A stretch of 64,000 nucleotides of DNA from Sideroxyarcus sp045866275 (GCA_045866275.1 BAAFRX010000009.1:1-64000), one strand, 5' to 3'; numbered from the stretch's first letter, positions 15,118 to 24,563 are shown. The notes: generated by a model not told the origin, from the letters alone. Made by a program: numbers and translations.

Positions 15118-17853
15118 CTAGTGCGCCTCATCCCAGTTCTGCCCCTCGCCCAATCCCACTTCCAGCGGCACCTTGAGTTCGGCAACGCCGCACATCAGCG
15201 CGCGCAGTTCAGCTTTCACGACGGACAATTCGCCCTGTGGCACTTCCAGCACCAGTTCGTCATGCACCTGCATGATGAGCTTGGTCTGCAGCTTCTCTTT
15301 CTCCAGCCAATCCTGCACCGCGATCATCGCCAACTTGATGAGGTCGGCGGCGGTGCCCTGCATCGGGGCATTGATCGCCGCGCGCTCGGCAGCCTGTCTT
15401 CTCATGCCGTTGGCCCCGTTGATCTCGGGCAACCACAATCTGCGCCCTAACCAGGTCTCGACGAACCCTTGCGCTTTCGCCTGTTCGCGAGTGCTGTCCA
15501 TGTAGCGTTTCACCCCGGGGTAACGCGCAAAATAAAGGTCGATGTATTGCTGCGCGGCTGCCCGCTCGATGCCGAGCTGACCGGCCAGGCCGAAGGCCGA
15601 CATGCCGTAGATGAGGCCGAAGTTGATGACCTTGGCGTAACGGCGCTGCTCGCTGCTCACCGCGTCGAGCGCAACGTTGAACACTTCGGCGGCGGTGGCG
15701 CGGTGGATGTCCTCGCCGGCCGCAAAGGCTTTCAGCAATCCTTCGTCGCCGGACAGGTGCGCCATGATGCGCAACTCGATCTGCGAATAATCGGCGGAGA
15801 CGATGCGGCTGCCTTGCGGCGCGATGAAGGCTTCGCGGATGCGGCGGCCTTCGGGGGTGCGCACCGGGATGTTCTGCAGGTTGGGGTCGCTCGACGCCAG
15901 GCGCCCGGTGACGGCCACGGCCTGCGCGTAGCTGGTGTGCACGCGGCCGGTCTTGGCATTCACCATCTGCGGCAGTTTGTCGGTATAGGTGGATTTGAGT
16001 TTTGCCATGCCGCGATGCTCAAGCAGAATTTTCGGCAGCGGATAATCCAGCGCGAGTTCCTGCAGCACTTCCTCGTCCGTCGAGCGCGCACCCGTGGCCG
16101 TCTTCTTTTTGGCGGGAATGCCCAGCTTGTCGAACAGGATCTCCTGCAACTGCTTGGGCGAAGCAAGGTTGAAGGGTTGTCCCGCCAACGCAAAGGCCTG
16201 CGCCTCGATGGCCATGAGCTTCTCCCCCAGCTCGTGGCTTTGCCGCGAGAGTTTGCCGCTGTCGATCAGCACGCCGTTGCGCTCCATTCTGAACAGCACC
16301 TCGCGCACCGGTAGCTCGATGTCGCGATAGACCCCGGCCAGCCGCCCCTGCAACTGCGGCGACAGCGTGTTGTGTAATTGCAGGGTGATGTCGGCGTCTT
16401 CCGCCGCGTACCGGGTGGCGGTCTCGACATCGACCTGGTCGAAACCGATCTGCTTGGCTCCTTTGCCCACCACCTCGGCGTAACTGGTGGTCGCCAGGCC
16501 CAGATGGCGCAGGGCGAGATTGCCAAGTTCGTGCGGCTTGTGCGATTCCAGCACATAGGATTGCAGCAGGGTGTCCTCGGCGATGCCGCGCAGGTTGACG
16601 CCGTGGTTGGCAAAGATATGCTGGTCGTATTTGAGGTTCTGGCCGAGCTTCTTGTGCTGCTCGCTTTCCAGCCAATGCCGCAATGTTTGCAACGCGTGTT
16701 CGCGCCCGAGCTGGTCCGGCGCGCCGGGATAGTGGTGCGCCAGCGGCAGATAGGCGGCCTGGTGCGGATCGATGCAGAAGGAAATGCCGACCAGTTGCGC
16801 AGTCATCGGATCCAGGCCGGTGGTCTCGGTGTCGAGGCTCACCAGCGGTGCCGCCCCCAGTTTTTCCAGCCAGGCATCGAGTTGGCTTGCGGTGAGGAGG
16901 GTTTCGTAATGGGAGGTGTCGTTCTGGAACAGGTCTTGCGGCGTTTCGGGTTGCGAGAAGTCGCGCTGCGCGGTGTTGCTTGTGGCGCGCGGCTTGGGGG
17001 CAGACGCATTGCCGGTCAGCTCGCGCATCAGGGTGCGGAAGCCGAAGCGTTCATACAGGGCTTGCAGTTTTTCGGTATCGGCATCGGGCGCAACCAGTTC
17101 GTCGAAATGTTTGGGAAGCTGAACGTCGCATTTCACCGTGACCAGTTGTTTGCCCATGGGCAGCCATGCCAATGCATCGCGCAGGTTGTTGCCGACCGCG
17201 CCTTTCACTTCATCGGCATGCGCGATCAGGTTGTCCAGCGTGCCGTACTCGGCCAGCCATTTGACGGCAGTCTTGGGGCCGCACTTGGGCACGCCGGGCA
17301 CGTTGTCCACGGTGTCGCCGACCAGCGCGAGGTAATCCACGATGCGCTCGGGCGGCACGCCGAACTTGGCGGTAACGCCGGCGACATCCAGTCGCTCCTC
17401 GCTCATGGTGTTCACCCACAGCGTACGATCATCCACCAGCTGCGTGAGGTCCTTATCGCCGGTGGAGATGATGCAGCGCGCGCCGTTGCGTGAAGCCTCG
17501 CGGGCCAGGGTGCCGATCACGTCGTCGGCCTCCACCCCGTCCACCATCAGGATGTTCCAGCCGGCGGCGGCCACGACCTCGTGCAGCGGCTCGATCTGCG
17601 CGCGCAGGTCGTCCGGCATCGGCGGCCGCTGCGCCTTGTATTCGGGGAACCAGTCGTCGCGGAACGTCTTGCCCTTCGCATCAAACACACAGGCGCTATA
17701 ATCCGCCGGGAAATCGGCGCGCAGCCGGCGCAGCATGTTGAGCACGCCGTGGATGGCGCCGGTCGGTTCGCCCTGCGGGCTGCGCAGATCGGGCATGGCG
17801 TGGAAAGCGCGGTAGAGATAGGACGAGCCGTCCACCAACAACAGGGTTTTCAT
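15118..17853 (-). CDS. polA: DNA polymerase I
   Basis: A 911-residue three-domain polymerase. The N-terminal 5'-nuclease domain starts LLLVDGSSYLYRAFHAMPDL. The 3'-5' exonuclease domain retains the DxE motif (LVSLDTETTGLDP), so proofreading appears intact. The polymerase domain has SADYSQIELRIMAHLSGD (motif A), YAKVINFGLIYGMSAFG (motif B/O-helix) and QVHDELVLEVP (motif C). Length is normal. It is divergent from the LOG-family gene with only 16 bp between starts, so the two promoters must overlap or lie inside the genes. Confidence 0.97.
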   Translation of the reverse strand: MKTLLLVDGSSYLYRAFHAMPDLRSPQGEPTGAIHGVLNMLRRLRADFPADYSACVFDAKGKTFRDDWFPEYKAQRPPMPDDLRAQIEPLHEVVAAAGWNILMVDGVEADDVIGTLAREASRNGARCIISTGDKDLTQLVDDRTLWVNTMSEERLDVAGVTAKFGVPPERIVDYLALVGDTVDNVPGVPKCGPKTAVKWLAEYGTLDNLIAHADEVKGAVGNNLRDALAWLPMGKQLVTVKCDVQLPKHFDELVAPDADTEKLQALYERFGFRTLMRELTGNASAPKPRATSNTAQRDFSQPETPQDLFQNDTSHYETLLTASQLDAWLEKLGAAPLVSLDTETTGLDPMTAQLVGISFCIDPHQAAYLPLAHHYPGAPDQLGREHALQTLRHWLESEQHKKLGQNLKYDQHIFANHGVNLRGIAEDTLLQSYVLESHKPHELGNLALRHLGLATTSYAEVVGKGAKQIGFDQVDVETATRYAAEDADITLQLHNTLSPQLQGRLAGVYRDIELPVREVLFRMERNGVLIDSGKLSRQSHELGEKLMAIEAQAFALAGQPFNLASPKQLQEILFDKLGIPAKKKTATGARSTDEEVLQELALDYPLPKILLEHRGMAKLKSTYTDKLPQMVNAKTGRVHTSYAQAVAVTGRLASSDPNLQNIPVRTPEGRRIREAFIAPQGSRIVSADYSQIELRIMAHLSGDEGLLKAFAAGEDIHRATAAEVFNVALDAVSSEQRRYAKVINFGLIYGMSAFGLAGQLGIERAAAQQYIDLYFARYPGVKRYMDSTREQAKAQGFVETWLGRRLWLPEINGANGMRRQAAERAAINAPMQGTAADLIKLAMIAVQDWLEKEKLQTKLIMQVHDELVLEVPQGELSVVKAELRALMCGVAELKVPLEVGLGEGQNWDEAH

Positions 17854-17869
17854 CTTTCAGGGATCCGCT

Positions 17870-18586
17870 ATGAACAACGAAATGAAACTGCCGCCGGCGC
17901 AATCGCCCGAATTGATGCAGTCGAAGGAGTCGTGGCGGGTGTTCGGCATTATGTCAGAATTCGTCTCTGCCACCGAACGCCTTTCCAACATCCATCCGGC
18001 AGTCAGCCTGTTCGGCAGCGCGCGCACCCCGCACGACCATCCGTACTACCAACTGGCCGAAGAAATCTCGCGCCTGTTGTCCGATGCGGGTTTCTCGGTC
18101 ATCTCCGGCGGCGGTCCCGGCATCATGGAGGCGGCCAACAAAGGGGCGTTTTACGGCAAGTCGCCCAGCGTCGGTCTCAACATCCAGTTGCCGCACGAGC
18201 AGCACAACAACCCCTACCAGAACATCAGCCAGACCTTCCATCATTTCTTCACGCGCAAGGTGATGTTCGTCAAATTCGCCAGCGCCTATGTGGTGATGCC
18301 GGGCGGCTTCGGCACCCTGGACGAATTGATGGAAGCGCTGACGCTGGTGCAGACCGGCAAGACGCGGCGCATCCCGATCATCCTGGTCGGCAGCCGCTTC
18401 TGGGGCGGGATGGTGGACTGGATTCGGAACAGCCTGCTCACCGAAGGCATGATCAATCCCGGCGACATCGACCTGTTGCAGGTCATCGACGCGCCGGAAC
18501 AGGTCGTGGCCGCCATCTTCAAGCACTATGAAACGCGCGGCTTCGAGCCTTCGGCGGCGGAACGCGAAATGCAACTCAACCTTTGA
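17870..18586 (+). CDS. TIGR00730/LOG family Rossmann-fold protein
   Basis: A 238-residue protein. The LOG-family motifs are present: VSLFGSARTPHDHPYY, ISGGGPGIMEAANKGA and MPGGFGTLDELMEALT (the PGGxGTxxE motif). Many members are cytokinin-activating phosphoribohydrolases or nucleotide 5'-monophosphate nucleosidases (PpnN-like); the bacterial role is often nucleotide salvage. It overlaps the DUF2782 region downstream, suggesting joint transcription. Confidence 0.88.
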   Translation: MNNEMKLPPAQSPELMQSKESWRVFGIMSEFVSATERLSNIHPAVSLFGSARTPHDHPYYQLAEEISRLLSDAGFSVISGGGPGIMEAANKGAFYGKSPSVGLNIQLPHEQHNNPYQNISQTFHHFFTRKVMFVKFASAYVVMPGGFGTLDELMEALTLVQTGKTRRIPIILVGSRFWGGMVDWIRNSLLTEGMINPGDIDLLQVIDAPEQVVAAIFKHYETRGFEPSAAEREMQLNL

Positions 18587-18600
18587 CCACGGAAACCATC

Positions 18601-18906
18601 ATGCGCCTTCTCGTCCTGTGCATTGCCTGCCTGCTGACCCCGCTCGCCCAAGCGGCCGAACAACCGCAAATCCCGCCCAGCGTGAGCGGCGACGCCACCG
18701 ACCAGCCCGCCGTGACCATCTCGCGCGAAGCTGGACAGACGGTGGAGGAATACCGCGCCAACGGCAAGCTCTACATGATCAAGATCACGCCGAAACACGG
18801 TGTGCCCTACTATCTGGTGGATGATCTCGGTGATGGCAAGTTCGCGCGCCATGAAGGTCTGGATTCCGGCCTGCGCGTGCCGCGCTGGACCTTGTTCAGT
18901 TTTTGA
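18601..18906 (+). CDS. DUF2782 domain protein, exported
   Basis: A 101-residue protein starting MRLLVLCIACLLTPLAQAAE, a clear signal peptide with an AQA-A cleavage site. The mature part matches DUF2782: AGQTVEEYRANGKLYMIKIT, then GVPYYLVDDLGDGKF and a basic, aromatic end VPRWTLFSF. An in-frame TTG start six codons upstream would put charged residues before the signal peptide and was rejected. It sits between the LOG protein and homoserine kinase, the usual place for this family in betaproteobacteria. Function is unknown. Confidence 0.8.
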   Translation: MRLLVLCIACLLTPLAQAAEQPQIPPSVSGDATDQPAVTISREAGQTVEEYRANGKLYMIKITPKHGVPYYLVDDLGDGKFARHEGLDSGLRVPRWTLFSF

Positions 18907-18918
18907 CGGTCAAGACAA

Positions 18919-19860
18919 ATGGCCGTATTCACCCGCGTCACCGATGCCGACATCACGGCATGGCTGTCCCACTATTCCCTCGGCACCCTGCTGGAATTGC
19001 AAGGCATCCCGTCCGGCATCGAGAACACCAATTATTTCGTCACCACCAGCAACGGCCGTTTCGTGCTCACGCTGTTCGAGAAACTCACCGCGTCCGAGCT
19101 GCCTTACTACCTGAACCTGATGGCGCACCTGGCGCGGCACGGCATCCCCTGTCCGGCACCGGTGGCAAACCGCGATAACCGCTTCCTCGGCGAGCTGAAC
19201 GGCAAGCCGGCCTGCATTGTCAGCCGCCTGCACGGCAAGTCGGTCACCCAGCCGACCGTGGCGCACTGCGCCGCCGTGGGCGCGATGCTGGGACAGATGC
19301 ACCTGGCCGGACAGAGTTTCGGCGAGCGGATGGAAAATCCGCGCGGTGCGGTCTGGCGCGCCAGCGCGGCCGCCAAGGTCGCGCGTTTCCTGCCGGCGGA
19401 AGCGCGGGCGTTGCTGGCGGATGAAGTCGCCCTGCACGCGCGCGCGAACAGCGCCACCTTGCCGCAGGGCGTGATTCACGCCGATTTGTTTCGCGACAAT
19501 GTGCTGATGGACAGAGAGCGCGTCGGCGGGCTGATCGATTTTTATTTTGCCTGCAACGACGCGCTGCTGTACGACGTGGCAATCACGGCCAACGACTGGT
19601 GCATGGGCGCGGCGGGGACGCTCGACGCGACGCGCGCCCGCGCCCTGTTGCGCGCCTACCAGGCGGTGCGCCCGTTCACGGCGGAAGAAGCAGAGGCCTG
19701 GCCGCTGATGCTGCGCCGGGCGGCATTGCGTTTCTGGCTGTCGCGCCTGTACGATCTGCACCTGCCGCGCGACGGCGAGCTGGTCAATGCCCACGATCCG
19801 GCGCACTTCGAGCGCATTTTGCGCCAGCACATCGCAAGCAGAAAAATTATCTGGTTATAA
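18919..19860 (+). CDS. thrB: Homoserine kinase (APH-fold type)
   Basis: A 313-residue kinase of the aminoglycoside-phosphotransferase-like ThrB type (TIGR00938). It starts MAVFTRVTDADITAWLSHYS. The catalytic loop is VIHADLFRDNVLM and the metal-binding Asp lies in GLIDFYFACND. GIENTNYFVTTSNGRFVLTL contributes the nucleotide-binding strands. It phosphorylates homoserine in threonine biosynthesis. It is unrelated to the GHMP-type ThrB of E. coli. The gene follows DUF2782 by 12 bp. Confidence 0.92.
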   Translation: MAVFTRVTDADITAWLSHYSLGTLLELQGIPSGIENTNYFVTTSNGRFVLTLFEKLTASELPYYLNLMAHLARHGIPCPAPVANRDNRFLGELNGKPACIVSRLHGKSVTQPTVAHCAAVGAMLGQMHLAGQSFGERMENPRGAVWRASAAAKVARFLPAEARALLADEVALHARANSATLPQGVIHADLFRDNVLMDRERVGGLIDFYFACNDALLYDVAITANDWCMGAAGTLDATRARALLRAYQAVRPFTAEEAEAWPLMLRRAALRFWLSRLYDLHLPRDGELVNAHDPAHFERILRQHIASRKIIWL

Positions 19861-19869
19861 GTGAACATC

Positions 19870-20631
19870 ATGGAAATTCGAAAATTGAATGCCGTGCGCG
19901 GCTGGCTGTGGATCCGGCATGCTTACCAGCTTCTGCTGCGCAACCCGCTGCTTGGTATCAGCGGCGCACTCGCAAGCACCCTGGTCGTGTTTGTCGTGCT
20001 GCTGCTGCCGCTGTTGGGCCCGCTGCTGGCGATCGCCCTGCTTCCCATCATGCTGGCAGGCTACATGCGGCTCTGCCGCGCGCTGGAAGAAAATGAACCG
20101 GCCGATCTGTCCCTGCTGCTCGCCGGATTCAGGCAACACACGCGCAGCCTGATCACGCTCGGCGCAATGTTGATGCTGGGCATGTTCTTCATCTCCACCC
20201 TGATGGTGTTTGTCGGCGGCGCAGGGTTTGCCTCTGTGATGGAACAGGTCCACGGCGCGCAGGACATGCAAGTGCTGGTGGAGGCGCTGAATAATGCCGA
20301 CAGCCAGGTCGCGCTGGCGCTCCTGCTTGGCTTCTCGCTGCTGCTGGTGCTGGTCGTTGCGTGGCAATACGCGCCGATCCTGGTGTTCTTCAGCGGCATC
20401 TCGCCGTGGCTGGCGCTGCAGGCCAGTTTCCTCGGCACGCTGCGCAACATCATTCCCTACACGGTGTACAGCCTCATCATGCAACTGGTCGCAGTGGTGC
20501 TCGGCATCCTGCCCTACGGCCTGGGCATGATTCTGCTGCTGCCCCTCGGCCTGGTCTCGCTCTATGTCAGCTACCGCAACATCTTTCCCTGGCTGGACGA
20601 ACCGCAACCCGCCATTCCCCAAGGTGACTGA
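19870..20631 (+). CDS. BPSS1780-like membrane protein
   Basis: About 253 residues from ATG 19870; a GTG at 19861 is an alternative start. The protein starts MEIRKLNAVRGWLWIRHAY, typical of the betaproteobacterial BPSS1780 family, and has five to six membrane segments. A polar segment holds LEENEPADLSLLLAGFRQH. Function is unknown. It directly follows thrB and precedes a second membrane protein by 3 bp. Confidence 0.75.
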   Translation: MEIRKLNAVRGWLWIRHAYQLLLRNPLLGISGALASTLVVFVVLLLPLLGPLLAIALLPIMLAGYMRLCRALEENEPADLSLLLAGFRQHTRSLITLGAMLMLGMFFISTLMVFVGGAGFASVMEQVHGAQDMQVLVEALNNADSQVALALLLGFSLLLVLVVAWQYAPILVFFSGISPWLALQASFLGTLRNIIPYTVYSLIMQLVAVVLGILPYGLGMILLLPLGLVSLYVSYRNIFPWLDEPQPAIPQGD

Positions 20632-20634
20632 CCC

Positions 20635-21129
20635 ATGCAATATCCAGCCGATGCCCGCGCCCGGCAGCGCGCCCAAACGCCCCACAACCTGTTCATTATT
20701 GGCCTGTTTGCCTTCGACCTGCTGCTGACCCCGGCCGTGATTGGCATGAAGATTGGCATGATCGGCCTGTTGATTCCTCTCGTCTGCTCCGGCTCGCTGC
20801 TGGTATGGATCGGGTGGCGCAGCCGCACTCTGGAAGACGGGTTTGTCGCCCTGCACTGGCGTCTGGCCTGGGCGCGCGGCCGCCTGTTGTTGCTGGGTTA
20901 TGCCGTCTCGGCCACGCTGATCCTGCTTGCCTGGCTGTTGAGCCAGACTTCGAACGACGCGCACATGGGGCACATCCTCTGGATCGCGCTCACCCGTATC
21001 GCGCTGTTGCCTACGCTGATCATGGTATTGGTCACTGCCGTGCTGGAATTCAGCGCCGCCGCGCAGGCTGCAAAAGGCGAAGTGCCGGACAAACTGGCCG
21101 CGAAATACCCGCCGTCCGCTCCGCTTTAA
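20635..21129 (+). CDS. Hypothetical membrane protein
   Basis: A 164-residue protein with four predicted membrane helices (starting near NLFIIGLFAFDLLLTPAVIG) and a short cytoplasmic Lys/Ala-rich tail. No domain is recognised. Between helices 2 and 3 lies a conserved-looking polar stretch RTLEDGFVALHWRLAWAR. It is the last gene of the thrB group, and its end lies 26 bp from a palindromic element. Confidence 0.65.
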   Translation: MQYPADARARQRAQTPHNLFIIGLFAFDLLLTPAVIGMKIGMIGLLIPLVCSGSLLVWIGWRSRTLEDGFVALHWRLAWARGRLLLLGYAVSATLILLAWLLSQTSNDAHMGHILWIALTRIALLPTLIMVLVTAVLEFSAAAQAAKGEVPDKLAAKYPPSAPL

Positions 21130-21154
21130 CAAAACTCGCGCAGCGATTCGATCG

Positions 21155-21193
21155 CCCCACTCTCCCTCCGGGGGAGGGTTGGGGTGGGGGAAA
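21155..21193. repeat. G/C-rich palindromic element, intergenic copy
   Basis: CTCTCCCTCCGGGGGAGGG followed by TTGGGGTGGGGG lies between the convergent ends of the membrane protein gene and uvrD. The core folds into a C-tract/G-tract hairpin and could terminate transcription. It belongs to the same family as the copies inside uvrD, leuS and hsdM. Confidence 0.75.
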
Positions 21194-21241
21194 CTGGCAT
21201 GGCACGCTTCATCATCATGGTCGGCACATTGGCCGTTCCCG

Positions 21242-23545
21242 TTAAAGCGCTTCGAGCTTGGCGTATTCCAGCGCCAGCCACTTGCTGCCGGCGCGTTTGA
21301 AATTGACCTGCACCCGTCCTTCGCTGCCGCCGCCTTCTGTCCCGGTCACCACGCCCTCGCCGAATTTCTGGTGAAACACGCGCTGGCCGATGCGCCAGAT
21401 TGAGCCCGGCGCGGGCGGCGCAGTCGCCATGGGTGCCGCGGCAAAGGCATCGAGGTAACTCCGGGTGTCGCGGCTGTCGCCGGCAAATGGCCTGGCGGCG
21501 CCGAAACGCGGCGTGATCCACCGCAACAAGGCTTCCGGCAACTCGCGCAGGAAACTCGACACCCGGCTGTAGTGCGTCTGCCCGTGCAGCATGCGCCGCT
21601 GCGCGAAGGTGAGGTAGAGGCGGCGGCGCGCGCGCGTGATCGCCACGTACATCAGGCGCCGTTCCTCGTCGAGTTCGCCGTTGTCGATGCTGTTCTGGTG
21701 CGGAAACAAGCCCTCTTCCAGCCCGGTGATGAACACGCTGTGGAATTCCAGGCCTTTGGCGGCATGCACCGTCATCAGGTGCAGCGCATCCTCGCTGTCG
21801 CCCGCCTGATGCTCCCCGGATTCCAGCGAAGCGTGCGCAAGAAAGGCGGTGAGACTGTCATCCTCATTCTCATGCACGAACAACGTTGCGGCATTGACGA
21901 GTTCGTTCAGGTTCTCCAGGCGTTCTTCGGCTTCGCGCCGCTTCGAGGCGATGGTTTTTTCGTTCTCGTAATGCGCCAGCAGACCACTGTGTTGCAACAC
22001 GTGGTCGATGATTTCCGGCAGGGGCAGACCGGTCGCCCCGCCGCGCAAGGATTCGACCAGTCCGACAAAAGCCGTGAGCTTTCCGCCCGCGCGCGCCGCC
22101 GCATCCCACAAGGGGGTGTTGTATTGCCTGGCCGCCTCCTGCAACTGCTCAAGGCTGCGCGCGCCGATGCCGCGCGCCGGAAAGTTGATGATGCGCAACA
22201 GCGCGTTGTCGTCATCCGTGTTTTCCATCAGGCGCAGATAGGCCAGCGCGTGCTTGATCTCCTGCCGCTCGAAGAAGCGCAGGCCGCCATACACCCGATA
22301 GGACAATCCCGCCGACACCAGTGCGTGCTCCAGCACCCGCGACTGCGCGTTGGAGCGGTACAGCAGGGCCATCTCGCTCAAATTCACGCCTTCCCGCCGG
22401 AGTTCCCGAATCTCTTCCACGATGAAGGCGGCCTCGTCCACATCCGTTTCCGCCTCGTACACGCGCAACTGCTCGCCGCCGTTCTCCGCCGTCCACAGGT
22501 TCTTGCCGAGCCGGTTCTTGTTGTTGCTGATGAGGGCGTTGGCTGCATCGAGGATGTTGCCGTGCGAGCGATAGTTCTGCTCCAGCTTGATTACGTTCTC
22601 GACATGGAAGTCGCGCAACAGCTCCTGCATGTTGCCGACGTTTGCGCCGCGAAAGGCGTAGATGGACTGGTCGTCGTCCCCGACCGCAAAAAGCGCAGAG
22701 GTTGAAGCATCATCGCGCAGCGATACGTTCGTCCCCTCTCCCTCCGGGGGAGGGTTGGGGAGGGGGAACCCCATATGACCTTCACCCCCTCTCACCTCGG
22801 GGGAGGGTTGGGGAGGGGGTTGTCGCCGCTCACCCACTCCCGCCAATAGTTTCAGCCAGCGATATTGCAAAGGATTAGTGTCCTGGAACTCGTCCACCAG
22901 GATGTGCTTGAAACGCGCCTGATAATGCTCGCGCAGCGCCTGATTGCGCGCCAGCAACTCGTAGCAACGCAACAACAGCTCGGAGAAATCCACCACACCC
23001 TCGCGCTGGCATTGCGCGTCGTATTCGGCGAACACTTCCACCTTGCGCCGCGTGTAGGGATCGTAGGCCTCGACTTCGGAGGCGCGCAGGCCCTGCTCCT
23101 TGCTGCCGCTGATGAAGTTCTGCATCTCGCGCGGCGGGTATTTTTCGTCGTCCACGTTCATCGCCTTCATCAGGCGCTTGATGGCGGAAAGCTGGTCACC
23201 GGAATCGAGGATCTGGAACGTCTGCGGCAGGTTCGCCTCGCGAAAGTGTGCGCGCAACATGCGGTTGCACAGGCCGTGGAAGGTGCCGATCCACATGCCG
23301 CGCGTGTTGATCGGCAGCATCGCCGCCAGGCGCGTCACCATCTCCTTCGCCGCCTTGTTGGTGAAGGTCACCGCCAGAATGCCGGAGGGCGTTACCTGTC
23401 CGGTGCTGATGAGCCAGGCGATGCGCGTGGTCAGCACGCGCGTCTTGCCGCTGCCCGCACCCGCCAATATCAGTGCGGACTGGGCGGGGAGTTCGACGGC
23501 GGCGCGTTGTTCGGGATTGAGGCCGGAAAGCAGGGAGGAATTCAT
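21242..23545 (-). CDS. uvrD: DNA helicase II (UvrD/PcrA-type) with an internal repeat insertion
   Basis: About 767 residues from ATG 23545. Motif I is LILAGAGSGKTRVLTTRIAW, motif II is VDEFQDTNPLQYRWLKLL, motif III is FAVGDDDQSIYAFRGA, with later motifs KLEQNYRS and MTVHAAKGLEF. The upstream in-frame extension to 23650 was rejected because it crosses the terminator of the neighbouring phosphoribulokinase gene and is not UvrD-like. Between motifs II and III about 40 extra residues (PPPQPSPEVRGGEG and PNPPPEGEG) are encoded by two palindromic elements, where homologues have a short loop. The frame stays open. Confidence 0.93.
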   Translation of the reverse strand: MNSSLLSGLNPEQRAAVELPAQSALILAGAGSGKTRVLTTRIAWLISTGQVTPSGILAVTFTNKAAKEMVTRLAAMLPINTRGMWIGTFHGLCNRMLRAHFREANLPQTFQILDSGDQLSAIKRLMKAMNVDDEKYPPREMQNFISGSKEQGLRASEVEAYDPYTRRKVEVFAEYDAQCQREGVVDFSELLLRCYELLARNQALREHYQARFKHILVDEFQDTNPLQYRWLKLLAGVGERRQPPPQPSPEVRGGEGHMGFPLPNPPPEGEGTNVSLRDDASTSALFAVGDDDQSIYAFRGANVGNMQELLRDFHVENVIKLEQNYRSHGNILDAANALISNNKNRLGKNLWTAENGGEQLRVYEAETDVDEAAFIVEEIRELRREGVNLSEMALLYRSNAQSRVLEHALVSAGLSYRVYGGLRFFERQEIKHALAYLRLMENTDDDNALLRIINFPARGIGARSLEQLQEAARQYNTPLWDAAARAGGKLTAFVGLVESLRGGATGLPLPEIIDHVLQHSGLLAHYENEKTIASKRREAEERLENLNELVNAATLFVHENEDDSLTAFLAHASLESGEHQAGDSEDALHLMTVHAAKGLEFHSVFITGLEEGLFPHQNSIDNGELDEERRLMYVAITRARRRLYLTFAQRRMLHGQTHYSRVSSFLRELPEALLRWITPRFGAARPFAGDSRDTRSYLDAFAAAPMATAPPAPGSIWRIGQRVFHQKFGEGVVTGTEGGGSEGRVQVNFKRAGSKWLALEYAKLEAL
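22731..22770. repeat. G/C-rich palindromic element inside uvrD, copy 1
   Basis: CCCTCTCCCTCCGGGGGAGG and the following TTGGGGAGGGGG match the intergenic element at 21155 almost base for base. On the coding (minus) strand it reads PLPNPPPEGEG in frame. It is separated from a second copy by about 10 bp. Confidence 0.8.
22779..22822. repeat. G/C-rich palindromic element inside uvrD, copy 2
   Basis: CCCCCTCTCACCTCGGGGGA and the following GGGTTGGGGAGGGGG repeat the same design as copy 1 in direct orientation. On the coding strand it reads PPPQPSPEVRGGEG in frame. It differs from copy 1 mainly in the hairpin top. Confidence 0.8.
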
Positions 23546-23605
23546 GCGCGCATTATCCCACAGGCGATCGCGCTGCCCTGTTTCCCTTCCACTGGCGCAA
23601 ACAAA

Positions 23606-23631
23606 ACGGGGAAGCGCTGCCGCTTCCCCGT
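23606..23631 (-). terminator. Rho-independent terminator of the phosphoribulokinase gene
   Basis: ACGGGGAAGCG and CGCTTCCCCGT form a perfect 11-bp stem around a 4-nt loop. Read on the minus strand it is followed by TTTTGTTT. It lies 36 bp beyond the phosphoribulokinase stop and upstream of the uvrD start. It separates the two minus-strand genes. Confidence 0.85.
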
Positions 23632-23666
23632 TCGTGCCGCGCCGGATCACTCCGGTCTGCCGTGGT

Positions 23667-24563
23667 TTACTTTTTCTTGTTCTCGATCATGTCGTGCATG
23701 ATCGGGGTCAGGATGATTTCCATGGCATGGCTCATCTTGCCGCCGGGCACCACGATGGTGTTGGCGCGCGACATGAAGGAATTGGGAATCATTTGCAGGT
23801 AGTAGGGGAAATCCACGCCCTTCGGATTGCGGAAACGGATAATGACAAAACTCTCGTCCGGGGTCGGGATGTCGCGCGCGATGAACGGATTGGAGGTGTC
23901 CACCGTGGCCACGCGCTGGAAGTTGATGTCGGTGTGGGTGAACTGCGGCGTGATGTATTTGATGTAGTCCGGCATGCGGCGCATGATGGTGTCCACCGTC
24001 GCTTCGGCCGAGTAGCCGCGCTCTTCCTTGTCGCGGAAGATTTTCTGGATCCATTCCAGATTGACGATTGGCACCACGCCGATGCCCAGATCGACGTAGC
24101 GGCGGGCATCGATGCCCTGTTTCTCATCCATGGCCAGGCCATGCAGTCCTTCGTAGAACAGCAGGTCGGAACCGGCTTCGATGTCTTCCCACGGCGTGAA
24201 CACGCCGGGTTTGAGGTCGGTCAGGCCAAAGTGCTTGTTGTGCAGCGCCGCTTCTTCTTCGCTGTGCACATAGAAACGGCGCTGGCACTTGCCGGTTTCG
24301 CCGTATTGCTTGAACATGCCTTCGATCTTGTCGAAGTGGTTGGCTTCCGGGCCGAAGTGGCTGAACGTGTTGTTGCCGGCCTTGGCGGCTTCGGCGGCGG
24401 CGGCGCGGAACGCCATGCGGTCCAGGCTGTGCAGGCTGTCGCCCTCGATCACCGCAGCCGTGATGCTTTGGCGACGGAAGATGTTCTCGAACGCGCGCTT
24501 GACGAAAGTGGTGCCTGCGCCGGATGAGCCGGTGACGGCAATGACGGGGTGTTTGGCTGACAT
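23667..24563 (-). CDS. cbbP: Phosphoribulokinase
   Basis: A 298-residue Calvin-cycle kinase of the bacterial (class I) type. The P-loop is AVTGSSGAGTTFVKRAFE, followed by VIEGDSLHSLDR and FSHFGPEANHFD. The central LFYEGLHGLAMDEKQGIDAR carries the Walker B-like acid. It makes ribulose 1,5-bisphosphate for CO2 fixation and implies autotrophic capacity. CAGGAGAG precedes the ATG. It stands alone, divergent from leuS, with its own terminator; no RuBisCO gene is in the window. Confidence 0.95.
   Translation of the reverse strand: MSAKHPVIAVTGSSGAGTTFVKRAFENIFRRQSITAAVIEGDSLHSLDRMAFRAAAAEAAKAGNNTFSHFGPEANHFDKIEGMFKQYGETGKCQRRFYVHSEEEAALHNKHFGLTDLKPGVFTPWEDIEAGSDLLFYEGLHGLAMDEKQGIDARRYVDLGIGVVPIVNLEWIQKIFRDKEERGYSAEATVDTIMRRMPDYIKYITPQFTHTDINFQRVATVDTSNPFIARDIPTPDESFVIIRFRNPKGVDFPYYLQMIPNSFMSRANTIVVPGGKMSHAMEIILTPIMHDMIENKKK

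Noticed and set aside
23546..23650. Longer UvrD start
   Set aside because: The extension includes the terminator hairpin of the phosphoribulokinase gene and has no similarity to UvrD N-termini.
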